Below, piece after piece: positions 1 through 8,781 of a stretch of 64,000 nucleotides of DNA. Source of the DNA: JAJEFO01 sp022819605 (GTDB lineage: Bacteria; Pseudomonadota; Alphaproteobacteria; Rhodobacterales; Rhodobacteraceae); NCBI GenBank assembly GCA_965221545.1, contig OZ244901.1, positions 744,001-808,000 on the forward strand, read 5' to 3'. A model generated the notes under the pieces. The model was not told the origin of the DNA and did no database searches. It was given only the letters and a program-made list of their open reading frames with translations. The translations under genes and the position numbers were made by a program. Every line of letters begins with the position of its first letter. Positions within the stretch are counted from its first letter, which is position 1.

Positions 1-1001
1 ACTCGCCGCTCGGCCAGGGGCATCCCCTTGGGAAGACGCATGATCAACGGCACGCGCACCGAGCCCTCGAGCAGCGACTGCTTGTACCACAGTCCTCTCT
101 CGCCCAACATTTCTCCGTGGTCGGAAGCAAAGACCACGAGGGTCTCTTCCAAAATCCCGGCATCGGTGATGGCTGTCATCAGCTCGCCGATCTTGTCGTC
201 GACATAGCTCAGCATGCCGTAGTAGGCATGCCGGGCGTTTCGGACGTCTTCTTCCGTCACCGTGTATTCGTCGATATGGAACATGTGATGAAGTCGCCGC
301 GAATGTGCATCCATTTCATCGAGCGAAAGCGGTGCGACTATTGGCATGTCAATTTCGCGGTGATCGTATCGATCCCAATGCTCCCGGCCGGCAACAAAGG
401 GGCTATGTGGCTGCGAAAACGACACGGTCAGGAAGAACGGTTGCAGCTGTGGCCGCCTGGCGAGATCGTAGATCTTCTGGACTGCCTTGTGGGCTACGTC
501 TTCGTCGTAATCGAGCTGCATGCTTCGGGCGCAGGGACCGGCCTCTAGGACCGTGCGTGGGCTGATCCCGGTCGGCGCCCAGGGGATCTCCGGTGTACCC
601 GACCGCCAATCGGGGCCCCACCCGAAATCCGAAGGATAAATGTCCGTTGTAAGCCGTTCCACGTAGCCGTGGAGTTGGTCCGGCCCCAGGAAATGCATCT
701 TGCCGGACAGGGCTGTGTGATAGCCGAAGTGTCGCAGGTAATGCATGATGGTTGGCGCCGACGCGGGCATTTCGCAACCATGGTCAAAAACCCCTGCCTC
801 CGAGGCCAATCTGCCCGTCAGCATCGAGAAACGCGACGGTGCGCAGATCGGGCTTGCGCAATAGGCGGATTCGAACACCACCCCATCGGCGGCAATTCCG
901 TCCAGATTGGGCGTCTTCACGACCGGATGACCATAGGAAGGCAGGAAGGCCGGATTCACCTGGTCGGCCATGATGAATAGGATGTTGGGTTGCTTGGACA
1001 T
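1..1001 (-). CDS. betC: Choline-sulfatase, C-terminus cut by window edge
   Basis: This is a type I sulfatase that would hydrolyse choline-O-sulfate to choline and sulfate in the cytoplasm. The reading frame starts at the ATG at 1001 and is open to the left edge (333 codons; the family is about 500). The N-terminus shows the metal-binding stretch NILFIMADQ. The formylglycine signature CAPSR followed by FSMLTG puts the converted cysteine at residue 53. A block (SGKMHFLGPDQLHG, then ERLTTDIYP) is characteristic of BetC rather than of arylsulfatases in general. A purine-rich GGGAGG ribosome site precedes the start. It is the last gene of a leftward group after a LacI regulator and has a palindromic candidate operator about 40 bases upstream. 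Confident in family; choline-sulfate specificity comes from remembered BetC similarity. Confidence 0.88.
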   Translation of the reverse strand, partial: MSKQPNILFIMADQVNPAFLPSYGHPVVKTPNLDGIAADGVVFESAYCASPICAPSRFSMLTGRLASEAGVFDHGCEMPASAPTIMHYLRHFGYHTALSGKMHFLGPDQLHGYVERLTTDIYPSDFGWGPDWRSGTPEIPWAPTGISPRTVLEAGPCARSMQLDYDEDVAHKAVQKIYDLARRPQLQPFFLTVSFSQPHSPFVAGREHWDRYDHREIDMPIVAPLSLDEMDAHSRRLHHMFHIDEYTVTEEDVRNARHAYYGMLSYVDDKIGELMTAITDAGILEETLVVFASDHGEMLGERGLWYKQSLLEGSVRVPLIMRLPKGMPLAERR

Positions 1002-1038
1002 GGTCGCCTCCCTCTCTGGAATCGGCCTTCACCATTAT

Positions 1039-1053
1039 TGAGAAATCGATTTC
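1039..1053 (-). promoter_or_regulatory. Candidate LacI-family operator upstream of betC
   Basis: The core GAAATCGATTTC (1042-1053) is a perfect 12-base palindrome with a central CG, the usual architecture of LacI/GalR operators. It lies between the lacI stop and the betC start, in the stretch where the betC promoter should be; a weak TTGGAC -35-like hexamer and an AT-rich -10-like element flank it on the minus strand. A close copy sits at 4375-4389 upstream of the hydratase gene. Binding by the adjacent LacI protein is inferred. Confidence 0.5.
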
Positions 1054-1099
1054 CTGTCCAATCAATCACGGCGAAGGGAAGAACTGCGGCGCCAGCGCT

Positions 1100-2149
1100 T
1101 CACTGCATGCTCGCGGGTCCGGTCGCCGGAGCGGGACCGGTGCTCTGCCGCACGACCAACCGTAGCGGAACGTGCGTGACGATATCCTTGCCGCCCTGAA
1201 ATAGCGCCAGAGTCGCGTCCGCGGCAGCCTCCCCCATGGACTTGACCGGAACGTTCAGCGTCGTCAGTTCTGGCGTGACGACCTGCGCGACCTCGAGATC
1301 GTCGAAACCGACGACCGAGACCTCGTTCGGGATCGTTATTCCCTCGGACTTGCACGTCCGTACTGCTCCGACTGCAAGGACGTCGCTTCCGCAAAACACC
1401 GCGGTCGGACGCGGACGGGTCTGCATCAGCGACCGCATCGCGGCCCCGCCGAGTTCGATGTTGTAGGAGGTCTCGATCACCACGATCTCGCTCTCCGGCA
1501 CGCCGGCGGCGGCAAGAGTCTCCACGAAGCCGACCCGCCTGTTCCGGGCACGGTCGTTGCCCTCGGAGATTCCTGAGATCATCCCGAAGCGACGGTGCCC
1601 CAAGTCCAGCAAAAACCGACCCGCTATGCCGGCCGCTTCACGGTTGTCGAACCCGATTGCAGCATCGCCGTTCCCGAGTTCCGTCGTATAAGTGAAGATC
1701 TGGTGCACGCCCGCCCGATTCAGGTAGTCCGCCGTTTCCGGACGGTGCTCGGCTCCGACCATCACGACCGCCTCGACGCCCCGAGCTACCAGAATGCGCG
1801 CCTGCGTCTCTTCCCGCTCAAGGTCGTAACCGCTGGAGTTGATGAGGACCGAGATTCCGGCCTTTTCCAGCTGCAGTTGCAACCCGTCCACCATCCGGGC
1901 GTAGATCGCATGATCCAGGGTCGGAACGATGAGCCCGACCAGCCGGGTCTCCTGCGATCGCAACGCCCGCGCGGCGCTGTTGGCGACGTAGCGCAGCTGC
2001 GAAGCCGCTTCGAGAACGCGTTCCCTTTCCGCCGCACCGACGGTCGGATGCCCGTTCAGGGCACGCGATGCGGTCGCGATCGAACAGCCGGCCCTATTGG
2101 CTACATCCTTGAGACTGACGACACCGGATTGACGAGACGCCGTCTTCAT
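1100..2149 (-). CDS. LacI-family transcriptional regulator
   Basis: A DNA-binding repressor or activator of the LacI/GalR type, 349 residues, the normal length. The ATG at 2149 is chosen because it places the helix-turn-helix (VSLKDVANRAGCSIATASRA) at residues about 10-30, as in the family; the open frame extends further upstream but encodes nothing family-like. The hinge region (AARALRSQETRLVGLIVP) and a periplasmic-binding-protein-like effector domain follow, ending with the typical VSVVGFDDLEVA block. It sits between the CoA-transferase/hydratase pair and betC, all leftward. Two matching palindromes flank this regulon (1039-1053 and 4375-4389), suggesting local control. The effector is unknown. 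Confidence 0.92.
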   Translation of the reverse strand: MKTASRQSGVVSLKDVANRAGCSIATASRALNGHPTVGAAERERVLEAASQLRYVANSAARALRSQETRLVGLIVPTLDHAIYARMVDGLQLQLEKAGISVLINSSGYDLEREETQARILVARGVEAVVMVGAEHRPETADYLNRAGVHQIFTYTTELGNGDAAIGFDNREAAGIAGRFLLDLGHRRFGMISGISEGNDRARNRRVGFVETLAAAGVPESEIVVIETSYNIELGGAAMRSLMQTRPRPTAVFCGSDVLAVGAVRTCKSEGITIPNEVSVVGFDDLEVAQVVTPELTTLNVPVKSMGEAAADATLALFQGGKDIVTHVPLRLVVRQSTGPAPATGPASMQ

Positions 2150-2234
2150 CTGCGGTCCGCAAATTGAGTTGACAATGAAGCCGACCAGGCTGTCGGAGAT
2201 CCACGGCGCGATTTCGAGCGAATTTCCATTGCGT

Positions 2235-3491
2235 TTAAACTTTCTTTCGGCTGTACGAGGTTGCCGGCGCGGATGCGGTGCGATCGAATCCGTCCAGGGC
2301 ACGATCAGGCCCGATCGCGCCTTTGTCCCTGAGGCTTCTGATCTCGGACTCGTCAAAACCAAGTTCGTGCAGAACCTCGTCCGTTTGCTGACCTGGCGCG
2401 GGCGGCGTGTGGCGAAGCGGCGGCACCTTGCGATCATATTTCACCGGGTGAGCCAGCAGACGCACAGGGCCGGCGCGGGGGTCGTCGAATTCGACAATCG
2501 ACTGATTGAAATCGACCTGGGGATCTGCCAGCAATTCATCGTAGCCCTGAACACGTGCGTACCAGATGCCGTGTTCGGAGAGCGTTTGCTCCCATTCCTC
2601 GGTCGTTCGGGTCTTCATGTGTTCGGAAACGCGGGTGTTCACCGCTTCGCGGAGATCGAATTGATCGTCCCGCGTCAACTCCGCGAATTGCGCGTCGTTG
2701 AATGCTTTGGCGAGGGTGGCACCGTCGGAAAGCGACATGGTCAGCCAGCCATCGGCGGTCCGGAACACGCCATAGGGCGCCTGATGAAAGCGCGTCGAGA
2801 TGCCCGATGCGCTTCGTTCCCAAAGCTCGGCGCCATTGAGGTGGTAGTTCAAAGGCTCGGTCTGGAGATCCATGGCCGCTGAAAGAAGGTTGCTGTCGAC
2901 CTTGCAGCCCCGGCCCGTCCGCTCGCGCCCGAGCAGCGCGGCGAGGACTCCCATCGCACCCAGCGTGGCAGCGTGTTGGTCAACGACCGCTGAGCCGATG
3001 GGGACCGGCGGGTCGTCGGCGCGGCCGTTGAGCGTGGTGAGACCGCTGAGGGACTGGATCAGCAGGTCCTGGCCCGGCTTCGCCCGCGACGGGCCATCGG
3101 TCCCGAAACCCGTCAGCGAACAATAGACGATGCCCGGGTTGCGCGCCTTGACCGCCTCGTAGGAAAAACCACGCTTGTCCAGCGTCCCCGGCCGAAAATT
3201 CTCCACCAGCACGTCCGCGCTTTCGATCAATCTCCAAAGCGCGTCGGTGCCTTCCTCGGTGCCAAAGTTGATCTCCACGCTGCGCTGGTTGCGTCCGGAC
3301 AGGAGGAAGAAGACGCTCGTATCGTCCTTCAGGAAGGCATTCGCGCCAGCCCAATGGCGCTCGTAGGCACCTCCGATGCGTTCCACCTTTATTACGTCCG
3401 CACCGAGGTCGGCGAGGAATTGAACGCAAGAAGGACCCTGAAGATAGTGCGTCAGGCTGATGATCCTGATGCCATCCAGCGGCGCGGTCAT
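2235..3491 (-). CDS. CaiB/BaiF (family III) CoA-transferase
   Basis: A cytoplasmic enzyme moving coenzyme A between carboxylic acids, 418 residues. The N-terminus (PLDGIRIISLTHYLQGPSCVQFLADLGADVIKVE) and VENFRPGTLDKRGFSYE are hallmarks of the formyl-CoA transferase/CaiB/BaiF family. Asp171 in GSAVVDQ fits the catalytic aspartate that forms the acyl anhydride. Its start overlaps the stop of the upstream enoyl-CoA hydratase by four bases (ATGA), so the two are translationally coupled and probably act on one acyl-CoA route. The substrate cannot be told from sequence; carnitine-, bile acid- or aromatic acid-type substrates are all possible. Confidence 0.9.
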   Translation of the reverse strand: MTAPLDGIRIISLTHYLQGPSCVQFLADLGADVIKVERIGGAYERHWAGANAFLKDDTSVFFLLSGRNQRSVEINFGTEEGTDALWRLIESADVLVENFRPGTLDKRGFSYEAVKARNPGIVYCSLTGFGTDGPSRAKPGQDLLIQSLSGLTTLNGRADDPPVPIGSAVVDQHAATLGAMGVLAALLGRERTGRGCKVDSNLLSAAMDLQTEPLNYHLNGAELWERSASGISTRFHQAPYGVFRTADGWLTMSLSDGATLAKAFNDAQFAELTRDDQFDLREAVNTRVSEHMKTRTTEEWEQTLSEHGIWYARVQGYDELLADPQVDFNQSIVEFDDPRAGPVRLLAHPVKYDRKVPPLRHTPPAPGQQTDEVLHELGFDESEIRSLRDKGAIGPDRALDGFDRTASAPATSYSRKKV

Positions 3492-4300
3492 GATCCGGGT
3501 TCCCGCACGGCGGTGCGCGGCGCGGTGAAGACTGGCGGTCGCTTGGCGAAGAACGCGGCGACGCCCTCTTCCAGGTCGGGTCCGCGGAACACCCGATGGC
3601 TGTCGGCAAGCGATCGCTCGGTAGCTTGTTTCGTATCCTGATACTCGGAATCGCGCACTCCAGCGCGGATCAGGCTCAGTGCCAGGGCCGGGCGCCCGGC
3701 AAGCACCTTGGCGAGGTCGAGCGCCGCCGCCAGCGCCTGCCCCTGCGGTGCCAGCCGATTCACAAGGCCGATACGGTGCGCTTCCGCGGCATCGATGATG
3801 TCACCTGTGTAGAGTAGCTCGTAGGCGTGTGCCGGACCCACGAGGCGCGGCAACCTGAAGATGCCGCCGCTGCCTGGAAAGACCCCGAGCTTAACCTCGG
3901 GAAAGCCGATCCGGGCGGTTTCATCCATGAACCTGATGTCGCAAGCCAGTGCGATCTCGGCGCCACCGCCCAGGGTGATGCCATTCAGCGCGGCGATCAC
4001 CGGAACCGGAAGTCCTTCGATAGCCGTGAATGCTTGATTCTCGCGAGCGAGCTTTCGCGTGACAACATCGTGGCGCACGTCGGCGAATTCGCCAATGTCG
4101 GAGCCGGCGCAGAACGCCTTCTCCCCTGCCCCGGTGACGACCAGGGCGCGAACTGAAGGATCATCCTTGATTTTCTGACACAGAAAGAGAATCCGCTTGA
4201 TGGTCGCGAGCGTGTTCAGGTTGAGTGGTGGGTTGTTCAGAGTAAGAACCGCGACACCACTTTCCCCTTTCCGCAAGCCGACCAAGTCCTTCTCCGCCAT
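3488..4300 (-). CDS. Enoyl-CoA hydratase/isomerase family protein
   Basis: A crotonase-fold enzyme of 270 residues, the usual size. Oxyanion-hole segments are visible as FCAGSDIGEF and NGITLGGGAEIALACDIR. Both catalytic glutamates of true hydratases appear retained, in GGGAE and in FPEVKLGVFPGSGG. It is the first gene of the leftward pair with the CoA-transferase (four-base overlap). A candidate LacI operator (4375-4389) lies about 75 bases upstream of the start. Together the pair suggests activation of a carboxylic acid to its CoA ester and hydration of an enoyl-CoA intermediate; the actual substrate is unknown. Confidence 0.9.
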   Translation of the reverse strand: MAEKDLVGLRKGESGVAVLTLNNPPLNLNTLATIKRILFLCQKIKDDPSVRALVVTGAGEKAFCAGSDIGEFADVRHDVVTRKLARENQAFTAIEGLPVPVIAALNGITLGGGAEIALACDIRFMDETARIGFPEVKLGVFPGSGGIFRLPRLVGPAHAYELLYTGDIIDAAEAHRIGLVNRLAPQGQALAAALDLAKVLAGRPALALSLIRAGVRDSEYQDTKQATERSLADSHRVFRGPDLEEGVAAFFAKRPPVFTAPRTAVREPGS

Positions 4301-4374
4301 TTCCGGTTTCTACGCTCCATGTGTGCGGGTGCCTGAAGGCTCAACGAGCGGGCTCATGAACGCGATCTCACGAT

Positions 4375-4389
4375 CTGAGAAAACGATTA
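4375..4389 (-). promoter_or_regulatory. Candidate LacI-family operator upstream of the hydratase/CoA-transferase pair
   Basis: TGAGAAAACGATTAC matches the betC-proximal site TGAGAAATCGATTTC at 13 of 15 positions and keeps the central CG. It lies upstream of the first gene of the leftward pair, where a repressor site would be expected. Inferred to be bound by the regulator encoded at 1100-2149. Confidence 0.45.
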
Positions 4390-4392
4390 CTG

Positions 4393-4970
4393 CCTATTGG
4401 GACACTTGGCAACCCGGGTGCGCGGCACCGATCGCCCTGCACACATGGACCGCGGGGCTCCGCTGCGTTTCCTGTATGAAGGCGAATACGAAGGGGCTTG
4501 CAAATAAAGCATCCATGTATTGAGGCAAGCCCGGATCCGGACATTTCGGCGGTTTTTGGTGATCCCGATCCGGGTTTTCCACATCCCTATCCACAGGCGG
4601 GCACCATGCGGGCATCCCAAGACAGTCCGGCCACCGTGTCGTGACCGGCGCACTTGATTCGTTCCAGGCCCAGCGGGTCGCCGCGGGACGCGCCCGCACG
4701 GGCGTCAGCCGGCGGCGGCCTCGGTCCGGTCCTCCCACACACGCCAGTCCCCGACGCCAATTGCCAAAGGCAACGAACCCATGCAATCAGCAACTTCGCC
4801 AATGCATAACGTCGTGCCGCGAGAGAGGAACATGGAAAGGTGCGGACCTTTCTTTGTATGTCCCAAAACGAACGAACACCCAGGCTCGGTTCCGTGGCAT
4901 GCTTGATCTGATCCACCGGAACGGCGGGCTGGCCAACTCAGGCTCGATTCGCGCAGTGTCGCGGAGCGGG
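4393..4970. other. Non-coding gap, about 580 bases
   Basis: The stretch lies between the hydratase gene and the end of the DapA-family gene, both leftward. Open frames here have no recognisable motif and no good ribosome site. Two DnaA-box-like nonamers occur close together (4575-4583 TTTTCCACA and 4587-4595 CTATCCACA), but nothing else suggests an origin. I see no RNA gene. Confidence 0.4.
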
Positions 4971-5948
4971 TCACGCCACATTTCGATAGACGGTTTCGGC
5001 AGTGAGTCCAGCAGCGGCCATCATGCGCCCGATCTTCTCGATCTCCGCGGCGGTCAGCTTCATCAGCGGCGGGCGTACATTTGCTTCCGGCATCCTGCCG
5101 AGAAGCACGAGGGCCTCCTTCATCCGGTTGTGCATATCCAGAAGAGGCTCATCGTAGAAGGCACGAACGGTTGGATAGATCCGGTCGTTGATCGCTTTCG
5201 CTGTTTCAAGGTCGCCAGCTTGCACCGCTTGGAAGAGCGCAACCTGCAGATCGGCGATCACGCTACCGGCCCCAGACAGCAGCCCGTCGCAGCCGAGCAC
5301 CAGAGACCCGAGCAACCAGGCGCTGTGGGTGGTCAAGATGTTGACCGGGTTGTCAAGCGCGTGAAGCTCGCGGATTTGGCGTTCATGCTGATTCCCGTCG
5401 CCGACCTGATCCTTGACGGCGCGAATCGTCGGGAACTTCTCGCACAGCTCCACGAGCGTGGAGAGCGGATAGGACAAACCGGAGGCCAGCGGGAACTGGA
5501 AGACGATGATCGGCAGGTCCGAGTTGTCCGAAATATGCCGCAGATGCTCCGCGATCATTTCTGGCCGCATGTGACCGCCCGAAGCCATGAAGGCAGGTGG
5601 AAAGACAAGCAGCCCCTCCGCCCCCTCGTTCTGGGCATGGGTAGCCATCCGGCCCGCTTCGCGGCTGGACTCACCATAGATTCCGGCGATGACCGGCACG
5701 CCTCTTGGCCCAAGGACCTCGCAGGCCTTGAGCACCGCGCGTTCCTGCTCCGCAGAAGTGAGGGCATGCACCTCGGCTGCGTGGCCGTTGACGGTGATAC
5801 CGTTTATGCCGTCGACGGAAGCGATGTCGGCCAGATGCGCCTCCCACGCCATCTCGTCCACATTCAAGTCAGCGTCGAAGGGCATGAGGCAGGCCGGGAT
5901 GACACCTCGTGGTTCGAATGTCCCTGCGTTCACTTCGTTCACTTTCAT
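4971..5948 (-). CDS. Dihydrodipicolinate synthase/N-acetylneuraminate lyase family protein
   Basis: A TIM-barrel class I aldolase/lyase of 325 residues. The Schiff-base lysine is present as Lys179 in IRAVKDQVGD. The substrate motif GTTGE of true DapA is replaced by GHAAE (about residues 55-59), and the catalytic tyrosine of the YNxP motif is replaced by phenylalanine (FQFP, Phe150). It is therefore unlikely to make dihydrodipicolinate and more probably acts on another 2-keto acid or sugar acid. It stands alone on the minus strand in a catabolic region, with a long non-coding stretch upstream. Confidence 0.85.
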   Translation of the reverse strand: MKVNEVNAGTFEPRGVIPACLMPFDADLNVDEMAWEAHLADIASVDGINGITVNGHAAEVHALTSAEQERAVLKACEVLGPRGVPVIAGIYGESSREAGRMATHAQNEGAEGLLVFPPAFMASGGHMRPEMIAEHLRHISDNSDLPIIVFQFPLASGLSYPLSTLVELCEKFPTIRAVKDQVGDGNQHERQIRELHALDNPVNILTTHSAWLLGSLVLGCDGLLSGAGSVIADLQVALFQAVQAGDLETAKAINDRIYPTVRAFYDEPLLDMHNRMKEALVLLGRMPEANVRPPLMKLTAAEIEKIGRMMAAAGLTAETVYRNVA

Positions 5949-6564
5949 GTAACTCCTGAACGGATCCGCATGAGGACGTCCTGCACACCGTGTCGAACGT
6001 CGTCTCTTGGCCGTTCCTCTTTCTCACAAGCTGCGGCCAAAGGGAAACCCCGCGCGGTACAGTGTTTCGCCACAATTGCGGCGTTGGTGTCGTTCCGGGT
6101 GCGTGGGCGGCAGGACAGGTGAGGATGTGGACGAACAGGTTGAGCGGAAGCGGGTGCCGGACACGTTTCGGGAATCCCGTGTTCTGGTTCATAGAGACTC
6201 CTGCAGCAAACCTGCGGCTTGGAAGATTCTCAATGCATCCGATCTACGCACTCTGGTGCCTTCCGCACTCCATGTCTGCGCCAAGGAGAAAGTCATGCGT
6301 GAGCGTGACGATCTCCGGATCGTTCACGAGTCGCTTATCTCCGCCTACTATCTCGACGACAGGGGCCGTTCCCTGCAGCATTTCGAACCAAACGCAGATG
6401 ACCCGCAAACCTGTGCGGACATCCGGCGATTCATTCGTAACCTGGCAACCCTCGTATGTTCGGAGAATCAGAAGCGAACAGGGAAGGTGGCTGTGGATAA
6501 GTTGGGCGCGGATTCCTTTGGAAAACTCGTCATTTGCATGCCGCCTCCCGAGTTCATTCCTGTG
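5949..6564. other. Non-coding gap upstream of the DapA-family gene
   Basis: About 600 bases without a supportable gene. A perfect DnaA-box nonamer (TGTGGATAA, 6492-6500) is present but isolated. The promoter of the leftward DapA-family gene must lie at its left end; no clear -35/-10 pair stands out. The stretch leads into a GC-rich hairpin and the decayed DruA-like gene to its right. Confidence 0.35.
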
Positions 6565-6616
6565 CCGGGACCGCCACCGCCAAGCTTGGCGGCGGCGGTG
6601 CGGGGCCCGGCCCCGC
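6565..6616. repeat. GC-rich double hairpin at the end of the decayed DruA-like gene
   Basis: Two adjacent inverted repeats occur: an imperfect one centred on AAGCTT (6582-6587) with CCGCC/GGCGG-type arms of about 20 bases each, and a perfect 8-base stem GCGGGGCC/GGCCCCGC (6600-6616) with a one-base loop. The pair lies just downstream of the pseudogene in its reading direction. It may be an old terminator or element end; no T-run follows on either strand. Confidence 0.45.
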
Positions 6617-6664
6617 AGGACGGGTCGGACCGAGGTCGCAGGAACGCCAGCTTCTGACGCTCGT

Positions 6665-7095
6665 TGGCGATGCAACCTCTGACAGTGGTGGGCGAAGTCT
6701 CGCGTGAGCCCGGCCTCAAGCCGGTTCGCGGCACGGCAGACGGTTCCGAGGAAGCTGGCCGGGTCCGCGAAGATCTCCAGGAGCAGGATCTCGAGGTGGA
6801 ACAGGGCCAGCCAGTCATGGACGTGGCGCCACGCGAACGGCGACAGGACGTGCGAGCGAGGTTGCGCGGCGCGTCGGGCGGGATCAGGAGCCGGGAATTT
6901 TCGAGACGAGATGCAGGCGGGAAAATTGGAGGCTGCGTTCCCAGCCGATCCGACAGTTGCGGAGATGGGTGGCGCCGCGCACGGTCCTGCCGACGGGCCG
7001 GAGCGCGCCGAGGCAGTGATGCGCCTGCATCAGCTTGTGGATTCGCGCCTCGTCCTCTTCCCCGGCAAAGTCGACCGATGCCTCCGAAGAGATCC
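6665..7095 (-). pseudogene. Decayed DruA-like (DUF4338) gene
   Basis: Reading the minus strand in three successive frames gives the ordered landmarks of the DUF4338/DruA family: HHCLGALRPVG (family HHYLG..PLPG), RNCRIGWERSLQFSRLHLV (family RD.FIGW......NLHLV), then after a frame change NSRLLIPPDAPRNLA (family N.RFLILPWV.V.NLA), then after a second frame change SHVLSPFAW and DPASFLGTVCRAANRLEAGLT (family DP..F.GT.Y.AANW...G.T). There is also an in-frame stop after the first block. Two frameshifts and a stop make it non-functional. The N-terminal part is not convincingly recognisable. DruA is the shared component of Druantia anti-phage systems, but single DUF4338 genes also travel with transposons; no druBCDE partner is present. 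Confidence 0.65.
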
Positions 7096-7281
7096 GCGTC
7101 CGGGCTCTCGCAACTGATTCGCCGGAGCCATGCCGACGCGCCGGACGTGTCCGGAATAGATGTCAACTTCGCGTCAGGCTTGAAGAAAGCGACGGGAACC
7201 AATTGGCCTCGCTGTCGCACCCCGCCACTTTTCCTCTCGGTTCGCTTGCCGTATTCTTGGGCAAGGATCAGGGAGGGAGCA

Positions 7282-8781
7282 ATGGAAGAACTCAGCCACT
7301 ACATCGATGGCAAGCGCGTCAAGGGAAATTCGGGCCGGTTTGGCGATGTCTACAATCCTGCAACCGGCGAGATTCAGGCACGAGTCCCGCTTGCCAGCGC
7401 CGAGGAAGTGAACGAGGCCGTGGCCAGAGCCGCCGAAGCGCAGGTCGGCTGGGCGGCAACGAACCCGCAGCGGCGTGCGCGAGTAATGATGTCGCTTGGC
7501 CGGCTCATCGTCGAGAACATGGACACGCTGGCCGAGGCAGTGAGCCGCGAGCATGGCAAGACGCTTCCCGACGGCCGCGGCGACGTGCAGCGGGGCCTCG
7601 AGGTTGTCGAGGTCTGCATGGGCACGCCGGCACTGCTCAAGGGAGAGTTCACGAATGACGGCGGCCCGGGCATTGATCTCTATTCTATGCGTCAGCCTCT
7701 GGGTGTCGTGGCTGGCATCACCCCGTTCAACTTCCCGGCCATGATTCCCCTCTGGAAACTGGCGCCGGCAATTTCCTGCGGCAATGCGATGATCTTGAAG
7801 CCGTCCGAGCGCTGCCCGTCTGCCTCGCTTCTTCTCGCTGATCTCCTGAAGGAAGCCGGATTGCCTGACGGCGTGCTCCAGATTGTGAATGGCGACAAGG
7901 AAGCCGTGGACGCCATCCTCGACAACGAAACCATTCAAGGCGTGGCTTTCGTCGGTTCGACACCGATCGCGGAATACATTTATGGCCGTGCCTGCTCGAA
8001 CGGGAAACGTGCACAGTGTTTTGGCGGGGCGAAGAACCACATGATCGTCATGCCCGATGCCGACCTTGACAAGGCGGCGGATGCGCTGGTCGGTTCCGGC
8101 TACGGTGCTGCCGGCGAGCGTTGCATGGCCGTTTCGGTCGCGGTGCCGGTGGGGGAGCAGACCGCGGACGCGCTGATCGAGCGTCTTGTGCCGAGAATAG
8201 AAAAACTCAAGGTCGGACCATATACGGCTGGTGAGGATGTGGATTTCGGGCCGCTCATCACCAAGGCCAGCATGGAGCGCGTGACGGGCCTCATCGACAA
8301 GGGCGTTGAGCAGGGGGCTACGCTCGTGACTGACGGTCGGGACTTCGCGCTTCAGGGCTACGAGGAAGGATTCTTTGTCGGTCCGACGCTCTTTGACAAC
8401 GTGACCCACGAGATGGACGTCTACAAGGAAGAGATCTTCGGTCCGGTCCTGAGCCAGGTGCGGACCGAAAGCTACGAGGATGCGCTGAAGCTGACCATGG
8501 ACAACAGCTACGGGAACGGCACCGCCATCTTCACCGCTGACGGCGACGCGGCTCGAGACTTTGCGCACCGCGTGAACGTAGGCATGGTGGGCATCAACTT
8601 CCCGATTCCCGTACCGCTCTCCTACTACACATTTGGCGGATGGAAGCGGTCTGCCTTTGGCGACTTGAACCAGTACGGGCCGGATGCGTTCCGCTTCTAC
8701 ACCAGGACCAAGACCGTTACCGCGCGCTGGTTTTCCGGCATCAAGGAGGGCGGTGAATTCGCCTTCAAGGCCATGGACTAA
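7282..8781 (+). CDS. mmsA: Methylmalonate-semialdehyde dehydrogenase (acylating)
   Basis: A CoA-acylating aldehyde dehydrogenase of 499 residues that converts methylmalonate semialdehyde to propionyl-CoA and malonate semialdehyde to acetyl-CoA (valine and inositol catabolism). The ATG at 7282 is preceded by GGGAGGGA; the longer open frame upstream runs through the decayed DruA region and is not coding. The nucleophile is Cys281 in GERCMA. FGGAKNH stands where hydrolytic aldehyde dehydrogenases carry the general-base glutamate, which is typical of MmsA. No valine or inositol pathway neighbours are visible, so the physiological substrate is open. It is transcribed alone and converges with the nucleotidase gene. 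Confidence 0.92.
   Translation: MEELSHYIDGKRVKGNSGRFGDVYNPATGEIQARVPLASAEEVNEAVARAAEAQVGWAATNPQRRARVMMSLGRLIVENMDTLAEAVSREHGKTLPDGRGDVQRGLEVVEVCMGTPALLKGEFTNDGGPGIDLYSMRQPLGVVAGITPFNFPAMIPLWKLAPAISCGNAMILKPSERCPSASLLLADLLKEAGLPDGVLQIVNGDKEAVDAILDNETIQGVAFVGSTPIAEYIYGRACSNGKRAQCFGGAKNHMIVMPDADLDKAADALVGSGYGAAGERCMAVSVAVPVGEQTADALIERLVPRIEKLKVGPYTAGEDVDFGPLITKASMERVTGLIDKGVEQGATLVTDGRDFALQGYEEGFFVGPTLFDNVTHEMDVYKEEIFGPVLSQVRTESYEDALKLTMDNSYGNGTAIFTADGDAARDFAHRVNVGMVGINFPIPVPLSYYTFGGWKRSAFGDLNQYGPDAFRFYTRTKTVTARWFSGIKEGGEFAFKAMD

Noticed and set aside
4575..6500. DnaA-box-like nonamers at 4575, 4587 and a perfect one at 6492
   Set aside because: Three scattered matches in 2 kb, no AT-rich unwinding region and no replication genes nearby; expected by chance in a window this size.
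6664..7281. N-terminal extension of the mmsA reading frame
   Set aside because: The upstream translation is not aldehyde dehydrogenase-like, and the ATG at 7282 has a strong ribosome site and gives the family length.
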